Assembly: GCA_002420115.1 (NCBI GenBank)
Contig: DIHK01000018.1
Coordinates: forward strand, 62,001-126,000
DNA length: 64,000 bases
Direction of reading: 5' to 3'
Origin: Nitrospira sp. UBA5698
GTDB lineage: Bacteria; Nitrospirota; Nitrospiria; Nitrospirales; Nitrospiraceae
The position numbers and the translations under genes are program-made. Below are positions 17,348-26,577 of this stretch, one piece after another (within the stretch, counting starts at the first letter, position 1; each line of letters begins with the position of its first letter). The notes under the pieces are model-generated. The model saw nothing but the letters and a program-made list of their open reading frames with translations, made no database searches and was not told the origin of the DNA.

Positions 17348-19411
17348 ATGTCATGCAAGCGCATGCGGATTGCGATCGCCCTGTTGCTGTATCTCCCACT
17401 CGGACTCTGCGGAGCAGATGCCCTCGCCGGCGCCGTCTTCACGCTCGCCAACAAACAGATGCCGGAGGACCTCTCCCTGTCTAACTGGCCCGATTCCTGG
17501 CAAGCCTATCGGGAGGATCCGATTCAGCGGAAGCGGCTGCAATTCTCCGCCGCAGTCGGCGGCTTCATCGGATTCGGTATCCCGGCGCTGCTGCTGGTGT
17601 CCCGGACCAATGGGAAGAAGCCGCTCCATGGCGAGGCGCGATTTGCCACTCATGATGAAATTCAACAGGCCGGGCTCTATGGAGAGCGCGGGGTGATCAT
17701 TGGGAAAGTGGGCAAGCGGTACTTGGTCTATGGGGGCCAGGAATTCGTATTGCTGGCGGCGCCGACTAGATCTGGAAAAGGCGTGAGCATCGTGCTCCCG
17801 AACCTGCTCCACTACGACGAGTCAGTGGTCGTACTGGACATCAAGATGGAAAACTTCGCCTATACGTCGAAGTTCCGACAGGCGCACGGCCATCACGTCT
17901 ACCTGTTCAATCCCTTTACTACGGACGGCCAGACCCATCGCTGGAACCCATTGGATGCGGTCGATCGCGACCCAAATCGGCGCGTGGGCGAGATCCAAGC
18001 CATCGGGCAGGTGCTCTATCCGAACCATAATGAACGGGATGCCTTTTGGAACGAGTCTGCCCGCAATCTCTTTCTTGGCCTAACCCTCTCTATCATGGAG
18101 ACTCCATCCCTGCCTTGCAGTCTCGGGGAAGTGCTCCGCCAGGCCTCCGGCAAGGGGCAGCCCATCAAGGAGTATCTGCAAGATCTCATCAGCACCAGAG
18201 CCAAGAGTAACGCCCCGCTGAGCGACGACTGTACGGCGGCCCTGCACCGGTTCTGCGCCACCAGCGAGAATACGATGGTGAGCATTCTTGCCACCCTGAC
18301 GGCTCCCCTGACAATCTTCAGTAATCCCATTGTCGATGCGGCCACGAGTGCGACGGACTTCGACTTGAAACAGGTGCGCGCGCAGCGGATGTCGATCTAT
18401 GTCGGCATTCCGGCCAATCGGCTCAGCGATGCGGCGCTGCTGGTCAACCTGTTCTTCTCCCAATTGATTCACTACAACACCATCGACTTAGCCGCCACGA
18501 ATCCCCGTTTGAAGCACCAGTGCCTCGTGATCTTGGATGAGTTCCCCGCCCTCGGGCGGGTCACCATCCTCGCCAAGGCCGTCGGCTTCATGGCCGGCTA
18601 CAATCTGCGCCTACTCCCGATCATTCAGAGCCTCTCGCAGCTCGAATCGGTCTATGGGGAAAAGGACGCCCGTACCTTCGTCACGAACCATGCCTGTCAG
18701 ATCCTGTTTGCCCCTCGCGAACAACGAGACGCACAGCACTATTCTCAGATGCTCGGCACCTATACGGCCGATGTGATCTCAACCGGCACGAGCCGACCAC
18801 TTGGGTGGAGTAATGGTAAACAGGCCTCGTCCAGTGCCACCCACTCGGAACAGGCGCGGCCTCTGCTCCTGCCACAGGAAGTAAAGGAACTGGGAGATCA
18901 GCGGGCGATCATCAACGTGATGCATGTTAAGCCGATCCTCTGCGACAAGGCCCGGTTCTATGCCGAGCCGGTCTTCATCGATCGGTTGAAGCGCATCAGT
19001 CCGTTCCTCGCATCGGTCGGAAAACGGATGCCGACCCAAGCTGAACTCGAAGACGCGGCGTTCGTGCGCCGAGAGTTGTCCGTGGAGATTCCCCAACTCG
19101 ACCTGGAACTCCATCGGGCCAAAGTTGAAGGACGGGTGCGTCCAGTTCAACCCGATGAGCCGATTGACCTGTCGAAGCTGGCAATGGATCTGACCACACT
19201 GCCGCCGGTGGTGTCGCGCGATCCACCGACTCTCGAAGAGGTGAACGGGTTGGTCGATGCCTTTGTGGCCCAGCTGCAATGGACTGACAAGACCGATGAC
19301 GACATCTCAGAGAAGATGAGTCCTGTGAGCGAAGAAGGAAGAGCCCAGAAAACAGAGAGGAACGTTGATCGGTCTTTAAGGGATCGAGACAGAGAAGAGA
19401 GGGACGTATGA
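17348..19411 (+). CDS. virD4: VirD4/TraG-type coupling protein
   Basis: Delivers the relaxase-bound DNA strand to the T4SS channel. The 687-residue protein has two N-terminal membrane helices (about residues 6-30 and 68-85), then the TraG/VirD4 signature HGEARFATHDEIQQAGL, Walker A APTRSGKGVSIVLPN near residue 137, LDIKMENF, and Walker B CLVILDEFPALGR near residue 395. The C-terminal tail is acidic and charged, ending RDREERDV. It begins nine bases after virB11 and overlaps the next gene by four bases (ATGA), so it is part of the same operon. Confidence 0.94.
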   Translation: MSCKRMRIAIALLLYLPLGLCGADALAGAVFTLANKQMPEDLSLSNWPDSWQAYREDPIQRKRLQFSAAVGGFIGFGIPALLLVSRTNGKKPLHGEARFATHDEIQQAGLYGERGVIIGKVGKRYLVYGGQEFVLLAAPTRSGKGVSIVLPNLLHYDESVVVLDIKMENFAYTSKFRQAHGHHVYLFNPFTTDGQTHRWNPLDAVDRDPNRRVGEIQAIGQVLYPNHNERDAFWNESARNLFLGLTLSIMETPSLPCSLGEVLRQASGKGQPIKEYLQDLISTRAKSNAPLSDDCTAALHRFCATSENTMVSILATLTAPLTIFSNPIVDAATSATDFDLKQVRAQRMSIYVGIPANRLSDAALLVNLFFSQLIHYNTIDLAATNPRLKHQCLVILDEFPALGRVTILAKAVGFMAGYNLRLLPIIQSLSQLESVYGEKDARTFVTNHACQILFAPREQRDAQHYSQMLGTYTADVISTGTSRPLGWSNGKQASSSATHSEQARPLLLPQEVKELGDQRAIINVMHVKPILCDKARFYAEPVFIDRLKRISPFLASVGKRMPTQAELEDAAFVRRELSVEIPQLDLELHRAKVEGRVRPVQPDEPIDLSKLAMDLTTLPPVVSRDPPTLEEVNGLVDAFVAQLQWTDKTDDDISEKMSPVSEEGRAQKTERNVDRSLRDRDREERDV

Positions 19412-20385
19412 CGACATCTATGAAACCACAGGCACGACTTCAAGCACTCGTAATCCTCATCGCCTGCGCTGCGACGCTGGCTTGTGTCCAGAAGCCAGTG
19501 GTGCCATCCGGTGCAGCTCGTGTGCCGATCAACAGCGACGAGATGATCCAGCAGTACCGCGAACGGGTAAAGAGCGACCAGCGCGAGAAGCAGGAGCGGA
19601 GTTTCCTGACCAGGCAGGTGGACACCCTCACGCAACAGGTCCAGGAGATGAGTGCCACACTGACACTCATGCAACTCAACCAGCAAGAACTGGCCAAAGG
19701 TAAATCTCGGTCCGGTCCGGCTATCACGAAGGCGGCACTCACCATCAACCCTCTGTCACCAGAATCCAAAGGCCCACCGACGAACGCGAGTGTATCACAT
19801 GACGGCAATACGTCTCCGGCTGGGTCTGATCAGAGCCTATCACGAACGGAGACAATACAGAGTGAAGAGGAGCAATCGACTTCGGTGGGCCCTGCCTGCA
19901 GCATCGGACCATCAGCAGCGCCATCCCCCTCCCCACCTTCTCCAATAGAGAAAGGGCAGATCCATTCATGGAGACCAAGGGTTATCGAGTTGAGTGAACG
20001 GGAACAGGTCGAACTGCACCGGCACGGTATCATCTTCCGTGTGTCGGAACGGACAGGACGGTCTGAGTTTCGTCCCAGCAAGCCTCTGCAATCCCACCTG
20101 AAACAGATCATGAGCCGTGGTCCTTGTCTGCACGTGCGTGGGTACACGGACGGAGACAAGGATCTCTGGATCGAACGTGAGACAGCCAAGCAGCGGGCGT
20201 ACAAGACCCGAGCCTATCTCATCGCGCAGGGCTATGACCCGAGCCACATCGAAATCACCATCGTCCCTGTCGGGCAACATGTGGCCGACAATGCGACGAA
20301 GAAAGGGCGGGCGAAGAACCGACGGGTGGAGATTGAAGTGAAGGAGCAGAATCCGTCGTCCGTCTGGCCACAGTGGTACGGATAG
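19408..20385 (+). CDS. OmpA-like domain lipoprotein of the T4SS operon
   Basis: A 325-residue probable lipoprotein. A signal segment (ALVILIACAATLAC) ends in a lipobox-like T-L-A-C at about residue 26. Residues 45-95 form a polar, coiled-coil-prone stretch (RERVKSDQREKQERSFLTRQ). The middle is Ser/Pro-rich. The C-terminal 130 residues resemble an OmpA/MotB peptidoglycan-binding fold, with FRPSKPLQSHLKQIM, LHVRGYTDGDKDLWIER and the closing NRRVEIEVKE. It overlaps the virD4 stop by four bases. Since no VirB7 lipoprotein or VirB1 transglycosylase is evident, this could anchor the apparatus to outer membrane and cell wall; that role is inference. Confidence 0.7.
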   Translation: MTTSMKPQARLQALVILIACAATLACVQKPVVPSGAARVPINSDEMIQQYRERVKSDQREKQERSFLTRQVDTLTQQVQEMSATLTLMQLNQQELAKGKSRSGPAITKAALTINPLSPESKGPPTNASVSHDGNTSPAGSDQSLSRTETIQSEEEQSTSVGPACSIGPSAAPSPSPPSPIEKGQIHSWRPRVIELSEREQVELHRHGIIFRVSERTGRSEFRPSKPLQSHLKQIMSRGPCLHVRGYTDGDKDLWIERETAKQRAYKTRAYLIAQGYDPSHIEITIVPVGQHVADNATKKGRAKNRRVEIEVKEQNPSSVWPQWYG

Positions 20386-20403
20386 CAAAGAGGAAGGGAC
20401 ACC

Positions 20404-21507
20404 ATGAATGAGATAGGTTTGGACGAACCGCAAGAGACCAAACGGACGAACGAGCCGAAGCCTGCGGAAGGAACTCAGGACGAGAGCGCGGATCAGCCGC
20501 GGCAGAATCAGCTTCGTGACGCCGCCGAATCGTTGCGGAAGCGGTTCATCGAAGCCGGTGAGCAATTCTATTACCGCACAGCACCCGGTGAGCCGACGAA
20601 GATCGCGTTTACTGATCACGGGAAGCGCCTGGTCACGGAACATGACGACCCGAGCGTCATTCAGGGAATGGTCCTCCGGGCAAAGGCCAAGGGCTGGACC
20701 ACCGTACGGGTGAACGGCACGATTGAATTCAAAACGGAAGCCTGGGTGCAAGCCACGATCGCCGGACTCGATGTGGAAGGCTACACCCCGCGTGGGATCG
20801 ACTTGGCGCGAGCGGAAGACCGGAGAGATCAGCGGCCACTTCGAAGCAAGACGGCACAGTACCCGGTTGATCGCAATGCCTCACATGATCGGGCAACGGA
20901 TGGCCATGTCAGAAGATCGGAACAGCCCTTAAACCCAGGCAAACAGGTCGCGGTGGCCACACTTGAAGCGATTCTGAAGGCGCGGGGGGATTCTCCCACG
21001 ATGATCGCCGCGGCGGTTGAGGAAGCAACGGCGCGGCTGCAGGGCGGACGAGTCGTGGTGGGCACCATCCTGGACTACGGCATCGACCATTACAACCACG
21101 ATATCCAGAACACCAAGAGCTATTTCGTGAAGGTGGCGACAGACCGTGGTGAACGAGAGATCTGGGGCATCGACCTGAGCCGCGCATTTGAACAGGGGAA
21201 GATACACCGGGGTGATGCAGTTGCGCTGGTGCAACAGGCACAGAAGCGCATGACGGTGACGGTTCCGCTGCGAGATGAGTCCGGCGCTTCGATCGGCACG
21301 GCATCACAACAGGCGACTCGCAACCGCTGGGAGGTCATCAAGCTAGATTCCCTCGGAGTCCGTGAACAGCATCACCTGAAGGAGGCGGCGCGTACCAGCA
21401 CCCAGGAACCGGTGGTACCTCGGTTCGATCACACAGCCGTGCGAACCGATCGCACGCCGAATGTCACCAGGAGCCCGGCCTTGGAGCGGACCAGAGGTGG
21501 CCGATGA
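20404..21507 (+). CDS. LPD7-type relaxase-associated protein without relaxase domain
   Basis: A 367-residue soluble protein. Residues 45-125 (LRKRFIEAGEQFYYR, KIAFTDHGKRLVTEHDD, VIQGMVLRAKAKGWTTVRVNG, KTEAWVQATIAGLDVEGYTP) match the large polyvalent protein-associated domain 7 found C-terminal to many MOBP relaxases. The C-terminal part (VVVGTILDYGIDHYN, SYFVKVATDRGEREIWGIDL, IHRGDAVALV) resembles the last domain of TraI-type relaxases. There is no relaxase HxH motif here; the island's relaxase is encoded separately at 43853-44836. It therefore looks like a relaxase tail as a stand-alone gene. It follows the OmpA-like gene by 18 bp. Domain assignment is from recall. Confidence 0.65.
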   Translation: MNEIGLDEPQETKRTNEPKPAEGTQDESADQPRQNQLRDAAESLRKRFIEAGEQFYYRTAPGEPTKIAFTDHGKRLVTEHDDPSVIQGMVLRAKAKGWTTVRVNGTIEFKTEAWVQATIAGLDVEGYTPRGIDLARAEDRRDQRPLRSKTAQYPVDRNASHDRATDGHVRRSEQPLNPGKQVAVATLEAILKARGDSPTMIAAAVEEATARLQGGRVVVGTILDYGIDHYNHDIQNTKSYFVKVATDRGEREIWGIDLSRAFEQGKIHRGDAVALVQQAQKRMTVTVPLRDESGASIGTASQQATRNRWEVIKLDSLGVREQHHLKEAARTSTQEPVVPRFDHTAVRTDRTPNVTRSPALERTRGGR

Positions 21508-21553
21508 CTCCTGTCGTCGAGAACATGTCACCGAATCGTACGGAGGTGAGCCC

Positions 21554-21832
21554 ATGAATTGGTGGAGGAGACGCAACTGGATCACGGTCCTTGTGGGAGT
21601 GAGCCTCCTCGTCATGGCCCAGGATGCATCGGCACAAACGGCGTCGAAACCGTCCTTCTTGGAGGGCGACACCAGGCTGGCCTGTGAGTGTCTGCTATGC
21701 TTAGCAGCGGGCCCACAGGCACCGAAAGAATGCCAAGCCGCACTCACAAAGTACTACATGATCCAGGCAGGGAGCCCATTCAAAACCATTGTCATGCGAA
21801 GAAACTTCCTCCAGCTCTGCCCAAAACAATAG
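21554..21832 (+). CDS. TrbM/KikA-like conjugal transfer protein
   Basis: A 92-residue secreted protein with a signal peptide (WITVLVGVSLLVMAQDASAQ, residues 9-28), then LEGDTRLACECLLCLAAGP, which fits the TrbM family's conserved Cys pattern. Mature residues include four or more Cys (ACECLLC, KECQAAL, LCPKQ), which probably form disulphides in the periplasm. The start at 21554 has GGAGGTGAG upstream. TrbM is a periplasmic accessory of P-type conjugation whose exact role is unclear. It is the last recognisable gene of the transfer operon, 46 bp after the LPD7 gene. Confidence 0.75.
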   Translation: MNWWRRRNWITVLVGVSLLVMAQDASAQTASKPSFLEGDTRLACECLLCLAAGPQAPKECQAALTKYYMIQAGSPFKTIVMRRNFLQLCPKQ

Positions 21833-22207
21833 TCCATCCAACAGGGACCCATAGACAGCACACCGCGCCTCTGGCCACGATGCCGCGGAGTAGCCCTGGC
21901 CATCGCCGAGCTTCCTTCCAAAGCTGCCCACTTTTGTACGTCAACGGTACTGATGCAGTAAAACCTAATTTACAATATGGCCTTATTTATTCCTCATTAG
22001 TACTACACATACAATCTTTCCCCTCTTGCGAATAACTTCTCCTACCTCAAGGGAATAGTCTCAAAAACTGACCTTCTTCATAACAACCACAGCGCTACGC
22101 GCCTCCTGCGTCTCCTGTCTGGGTAACCACAAGGCGAAGAGGGGCGCTCGTGTGGCGCGAGGACTTACGAGTTATTCGGTATCGCAGGAAAGAAAGGACG
22201 CACCACT
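21833..22207. other. intergenic region after transfer operon
   Basis: This 375-bp spacer shows no gene. The middle (about 21940-22030) is AT-rich and the right end (about 22090-22170) is GC-rich. A good AAAGGA element sits before the next gene at 22208. No terminator with a T-run was recognised. Confidence 0.4.
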
Positions 22208-22840
22208 ATGCGGAAAGATCGATTAGCGACGCTCACGATGGACATTGTTGTCAACCATCCAACTAAGCGCACGGCCCTCGACGCGGCCTATAGTCGGCTC
22301 AGTCCCTGGGCACAGTCCGAGTGGGACAGCGCTAGTGATGGCGTGTCCATCACCGAACGAGCAGCGCGCCTTGGTCAGTCGATCCGGGAACAGCGTCGCT
22401 GCGACGAGAGTCTGATCGAACACATCTTTGCTGCCATCAATGGACGAACGTTCGTAGTCCTAGACGCCACCTATTGCTTCATGACGCAGCGGATGCTGGA
22501 TCGGAAGACCGGACGCCGCATCCCTCCTGACGCGGTGCGACGCTTTGCCTCTCAGCCCATCGCGAGTCTGTTGCTCAACGCCCGCGCGCACCAGGATCTG
22601 AAACACCGTGGAGTTCACACGATTGGCGATCTCCTGCCCCATGCCTATGAATGGTTATCGCCAAAGCGCTTAGCACCGGGCAAACCGGTGATGAACATCC
22701 GGCTTTCGGTCCGACGTTGTCTACGGATCCTCGGCGTGGAGATCGTCTTTCCTGAGATCAGGCAGCGGGCAATCTATTGCCCCTGTTGTGCGCACCGCGA
22801 GACGGATGTCATGAAGATCGTGGCGTTGGCGGGTGCATGA
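22208..22840 (+). CDS. protein with RNA polymerase alpha-CTD-like helix-hairpin-helix
   Basis: The 210-residue protein is not recognised as a named family. Residues about 115-180 (LLLNARAHQDLKHRGVHTIG, DLLPHAYEWLSP, NIRLSVRRCLRILGVEI) resemble the C-terminal domain of RNA polymerase alpha subunit (E. coli [20 protein letters not shown] and the following helix). In alpha-CTD, this fold binds UP-element DNA and activators. The N-terminal half (SITERAARLGQSIREQRRCD) is helical and polar, and may hold a helix-turn-helix. A CPCC pair lies near the C-terminus. The start has AGGAAAGAAAGGA upstream. It could be a DNA-binding regulator of the island; that is inference. Confidence 0.55.
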   Translation: MRKDRLATLTMDIVVNHPTKRTALDAAYSRLSPWAQSEWDSASDGVSITERAARLGQSIREQRRCDESLIEHIFAAINGRTFVVLDATYCFMTQRMLDRKTGRRIPPDAVRRFASQPIASLLLNARAHQDLKHRGVHTIGDLLPHAYEWLSPKRLAPGKPVMNIRLSVRRCLRILGVEIVFPEIRQRAIYCPCCAHRETDVMKIVALAGA

Positions 22841-23064
22841 GCCAGATTCGGAAAGACACGCTCATCCAAGAAAGTTTTTGGAGGCCGTGAAAGAAACCAG
22901 CGGAGGCGTACAGGGAAGTCGTGGAAGAGCTTCCAGGGTAGCGGTGCGATACCGTAGAAATGGTGAAGAACCGCTGTTACCATCCTTACCTGAACAGGAT
23001 GACCGTGGTCATCGCTCATTCTTCGTCAGATACTTGCTAAAGTGCTAGCTCAGAGGCTTCGACG

Positions 23065-23382
23065 TTAGAAGTCATCTAACTTTATGCCCATGATTGCAGC
23101 GAGGACAATAATGAAGGCTACCCAGATGTTCCGTGAAAGGTCATGTAGATGCTTTAAGCGATCTACTTCTTCCTGCGGTTTCTTATGACCCCTTGGAAAC
23201 TCTGACTGGAACTCGTACAGAAACCACAAAGGCGGCACCAACGTCCATAGCCCGAGCAATATATAACCCCAAGGACTTTTACAAAAGTAATCTGCTTTTA
23301 TCAGAAGCGCAATAAAAAGAGAGACCATCCCCAAGCCTGCAGATACCTTGAAGGTTGTCGGCCACTCGTTTTTTGGCATCAT
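23065..23382 (-). CDS. small two-helix membrane protein
   Basis: A 105-residue protein of unknown function with strongly hydrophobic segments at about residues 13-30, 38-57 and 86-100, separated by a charged stretch (FPRGHKKPQEEVDRLKHLHD). No family is recognised. It lies at the end of the minus-strand block that holds the secreted hydrolases and is in the lower-GC part of the island. The upstream 125 bp separates it from the lipoprotein gene, so co-transcription is possible. It could be an accessory or immunity-like partner of the hydrolases, but nothing in the sequence proves that. Confidence 0.6.
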   Translation of the reverse strand: MMPKNEWPTTFKVSAGLGMVSLFIALLIKADYFCKSPWGYILLGLWTLVPPLWFLYEFQSEFPRGHKKPQEEVDRLKHLHDLSRNIWVAFIIVLAAIMGIKLDDF

Positions 23383-23507
23383 AACGACGTTCTCTTATGC
23401 CCAGAAATGATTCAGCTGATTCGAATAGCAGCCGGATTCGCCAGTTCCTAGGACTCGAAGCGTTTTGTGTTTGCGGCTAAAATGAGTACGCTAGCTGGCG
23501 GTTCCAA

Positions 23508-25298
23508 TTAATAATGACCGTTGCCACGATAACAATTTCTAGGATTGTCAGCTGGTTCCCCCCAACATTCAGGCTTCCAAAATTCTAGTTTTCCGCCAAA
23601 CTCACCATGCTTTTGCGGACTGAGGACGCCGTCCCCAACCCCAAATTTTACAATATTGATATATCGGCGTAGCTCTGGCGGCGTGTGGTGAGCAGCCAGG
23701 ATGAAATTTGTAAAGCGACCCAGCCGCCGATCCCCCCTGCTCAATGGGTGGGTCAGAAAATTGTCTAGCCAAACGAGCAGTGAACCCCTGGGGAATGGAT
23801 CTAGAACATCGCTCAACCATTCTCCAGATTCGGCCGCTTCGTGTAGCATGAGATGATAAACACAAACGTCCTCGCGTTCGATACTAGATGTTGGTGGCTT
23901 CTTGTCGGTACTACACAAATTGGACTTGTCGCTGGGCAATGCCCAATGATTCCTCTTTTTTAGATAGGGGAAGATAGTGTCCTGGTAATCCTGTATGGTA
24001 CTAGCTGCTGCCATATAAACGACATTTCGGATCGGCAGATCTCCAAACTCTCTGATGATGTGGTTAACAATTATGGCCCCCATCGAGTGGCCTACTAGTG
24101 TGATTTCCCATCCGTCCTCGTTGGCGCATTTCTCACTCTTAGGGGCAGCGGCATCTGAAGACTGCTTGTCGTCATGGCAAATCTTTCTCCTTAATTCTTC
24201 AAAAAACACAGACAGCGCACCCGTTTGACTGAAGTCGTGAGTGCCATTTTGAGATAGACCCCAACCTGTGTGTGAAACCTTCCTGCTATCATGATGAAAC
24301 AGTTGGGAAACGCTGCGAAGCATTACATTCCAGGAACTTGTGCCTAGCGCGTCAATGACTGGAGCGGAAACCAGTTTGGTCGGTAACGTGAGAATATACT
24401 TGATCGAGCCTTCAAAATACTCCCATCCTGTTGTCTCGTCTACGCCAAGCCAAAGGTTACCGAAGTCAGGCTGCCTGGTCCCTTCAACCTTTTCGCAGCC
24501 GGCAGAACTCTTATCTAAAATACGGCTGTATTCTTCTAAGGCATGGGCAACGTTATTGTCTCCATGTTTCTTTCGACTGCACAGTTCCTCAAACACAGTC
24601 TGCTGCGCAAGTACAAGATCTTCGGAGTGGAACCAACTCAGCCAAGGGACAGTTTCTAGGTCGTTACGAGCTTGGAAGAACGCTGCAGTGGGCAGTCGAA
24701 TTGCCGCCCGGGCAAGATCAGCAGCCAGATAGAAAGGGGCGGTTACATATGCGCCGTAGCGACTCCACGTTCCTTGGCTCCAGTCTTCGCCCTGACGAAT
24801 ATGTGTTAGATGATTCCAATAGCTCGGAAAGAAGGAGGACTGCCAGTTTATGAAAATTGGATATGATCCTCCCTTAAGAATGTCCAGATAGAGCTCTGCC
24901 GCACGCTCTACCGAATCAACTTGGAAATTGAGGCCACCATGTATATGGATAAGAATTGAATTTGATCGTCCCCTATTATTCGTTTTGTATGCCTCTACAC
25001 AGTCCATTACTCGTATGATGTGATCGGGATAATTCTTGACCTCTTTAGGACCACAGGCCTCACCCTCTTTATCATGATAATCTTTGCCTTCTTCATATGA
25101 TTTGTAGTTTCGGAATATGCTATGGCGGCTATCGCATATGCCATGTGAATCTTTTTCGCACTCAATATTACGCGCAGGATTCACAGGCTGACCGTCCGCA
25201 TTGACCATAATAATGTTGGCTACAGGTACATTTCGAATTTGGCTGCCGCACCCTGCTGTAGTGAGTAAACCAAGAAAGAACACCAACCGAATTATCAT
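23508..25298 (-). CDS. large alpha/beta-hydrolase lipoprotein
   Basis: A 596-residue probable lipoprotein. The start ATG at 25298 has GGAGGCGGGAG upstream and gives a signal (RLVFFLGLLTTAGC) ending in T-A-G-C. Alpha/beta-hydrolase features include ILIHIHGGLNFQVDSVE (oxyanion-hole region, about residue 115) and the nucleophile elbow GHSMGA in EITLVGHSMGAIIVN. The family of lipoprotein esterases or lipases is likely but no named subfamily is recognised. GC content is lower than in the transfer operon, pointing to a different origin. The upstream extension to 25442 lacks a signal and a ribosome-binding site. Confidence 0.75.
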   Translation of the reverse strand: MIIRLVFFLGLLTTAGCGSQIRNVPVANIIMVNADGQPVNPARNIECEKDSHGICDSRHSIFRNYKSYEEGKDYHDKEGEACGPKEVKNYPDHIIRVMDCVEAYKTNNRGRSNSILIHIHGGLNFQVDSVERAAELYLDILKGGSYPIFINWQSSFFPSYWNHLTHIRQGEDWSQGTWSRYGAYVTAPFYLAADLARAAIRLPTAAFFQARNDLETVPWLSWFHSEDLVLAQQTVFEELCSRKKHGDNNVAHALEEYSRILDKSSAGCEKVEGTRQPDFGNLWLGVDETTGWEYFEGSIKYILTLPTKLVSAPVIDALGTSSWNVMLRSVSQLFHHDSRKVSHTGWGLSQNGTHDFSQTGALSVFFEELRRKICHDDKQSSDAAAPKSEKCANEDGWEITLVGHSMGAIIVNHIIREFGDLPIRNVVYMAAASTIQDYQDTIFPYLKKRNHWALPSDKSNLCSTDKKPPTSSIEREDVCVYHLMLHEAAESGEWLSDVLDPFPRGSLLVWLDNFLTHPLSRGDRRLGRFTNFILAAHHTPPELRRYINIVKFGVGDGVLSPQKHGEFGGKLEFWKPECWGEPADNPRNCYRGNGHY

Positions 25299-25486
25299 GC
25301 TCCCGCCTCCGGAGTTTGGATTACTTAAACCAGCTGCAAACGCTGCCCTCCACAGATCGGAATAAGACAATGAGTTCAAAGATCCCCTTTTCATGCGCAA
25401 GTCAACTCGAACTCTGTCTATGCGAAAAACTTCCACGACCATTGTCCTATGGCATGTGAGTAACCCGTGTCTCAGGATGATAGCTC

Positions 25487-26542
25487 TTACCGGTTTTTCA
25501 GGACCTCTGGTTGGCCAGCGTGATGGAGTTCAGATAACTGTTTGATTGTATCCATCACATTGATCGGCTCAAAAAGCGGCATGAGTCGAACATGAATTCC
25601 GTCCGCCTTGGCCATTCCAAGTACAAATTCCATAGCCGCGTTAAAATCATCCACAAGATAGGGCATCGGAAGTAATGGTTTATCAAGAGGGCGGGTGAGA
25701 TCGTCCCAGTGAATGGGAATCACGAGTTTAGCCCCCGTGGCACGCACAACATGCTGCCAGTACTCGCGCGCGAACGCTTCGGATTGCTTCCCGAGCAATC
25801 CAATGCTCAAGAAGACAACATCGGCCTTCACATCCTTAAACAGACAAGGACTATAATTCGCACTGGGATGTATCAAGATCGTGCCCAACTGGTGACGAAG
25901 GACGAATGAAAAGTTACGTCCCTCGCGGTAATCGCTGACTGAGACCGGTGACTTAAGCGGATGTGTGATCTCGCCAGAAAACCAAAAATCTGGCGAGTGT
26001 GGCGATTCAAGAAACTGTACGCTGAAGCGTCTAAAGTGCCGCACTTCACCATGTTTAGGTATTTCGATTCTCTTCTCAGTCCACTTACTGTATCCATTGC
26101 CGATGTTGGCAGTCGAGTTAGTCCCGTATAAGACTGCACCTGTCCGTTGGGCAACTACCGCAGCATCCATTGCGTGGTCATAATGAGAGTGTGCCACGAG
26201 CACTGCTGCAGGCTTTGAGACTTTTTCTAGCGCCGCACCGATTCTTGCTTCATTAGGTTCAATGTTCGTGAAGAGGAGCTGCGGCAATCCAGGCCTTGAG
26301 AAAAACCCATCTATCAGGATGGTCGTCTCGCCATCGTCAATTTGAATGGTCGTGGCTCCAAAGAACCGCGCGTTGAGCCCCTCCTTGATAATTGCGGCTG
26401 GAGGTATTAGCTGATAAGCAGCGAATGGTTCTAGAGAAGGATGGATGAGTTTCTCACACGCGACAAGGTGTAAGGCTGCGAAGGCAAAGAGGCATGAAAC
26501 GAATGACTGCAATTGAACAGAACTGAACGATCTGCCTGTCAT
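25487..26542 (-). CDS. metallo-beta-lactamase-fold lipoprotein
   Basis: A hydrolase of the MBL fold (UlaG/beta-lactamase-like L-ascorbate-type group). The key motif is HSHYDH (in AAVLVAHSHYDHAMDAAVVA), the first zinc-binding cluster, with further His in GEVRHFRR and IPIHWDD. The N-terminus is a signal with a perfect lipobox L-V-A-C (AALHLVACEK, about residue 30). The sequence AIIKEGLNARFFGATTIQID leads into the fold. The ATG at 26542 is preferred; an upstream TTG at 26572 would add ten residues. The substrate is unknown. The spacing to neighbours (189 bp below, 36 bp above) suits one transcription unit with the alpha/beta hydrolases. Confidence 0.78.
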   Translation of the reverse strand: MTGRSFSSVQLQSFVSCLFAFAALHLVACEKLIHPSLEPFAAYQLIPPAAIIKEGLNARFFGATTIQIDDGETTILIDGFFSRPGLPQLLFTNIEPNEARIGAALEKVSKPAAVLVAHSHYDHAMDAAVVAQRTGAVLYGTNSTANIGNGYSKWTEKRIEIPKHGEVRHFRRFSVQFLESPHSPDFWFSGEITHPLKSPVSVSDYREGRNFSFVLRHQLGTILIHPSANYSPCLFKDVKADVVFLSIGLLGKQSEAFAREYWQHVVRATGAKLVIPIHWDDLTRPLDKPLLPMPYLVDDFNAAMEFVLGMAKADGIHVRLMPLFEPINVMDTIKQLSELHHAGQPEVLKNR

Positions 26543-26577
26543 CGTTTGCAAGCCTTTTCTCAAACTCTCCAACTTCC

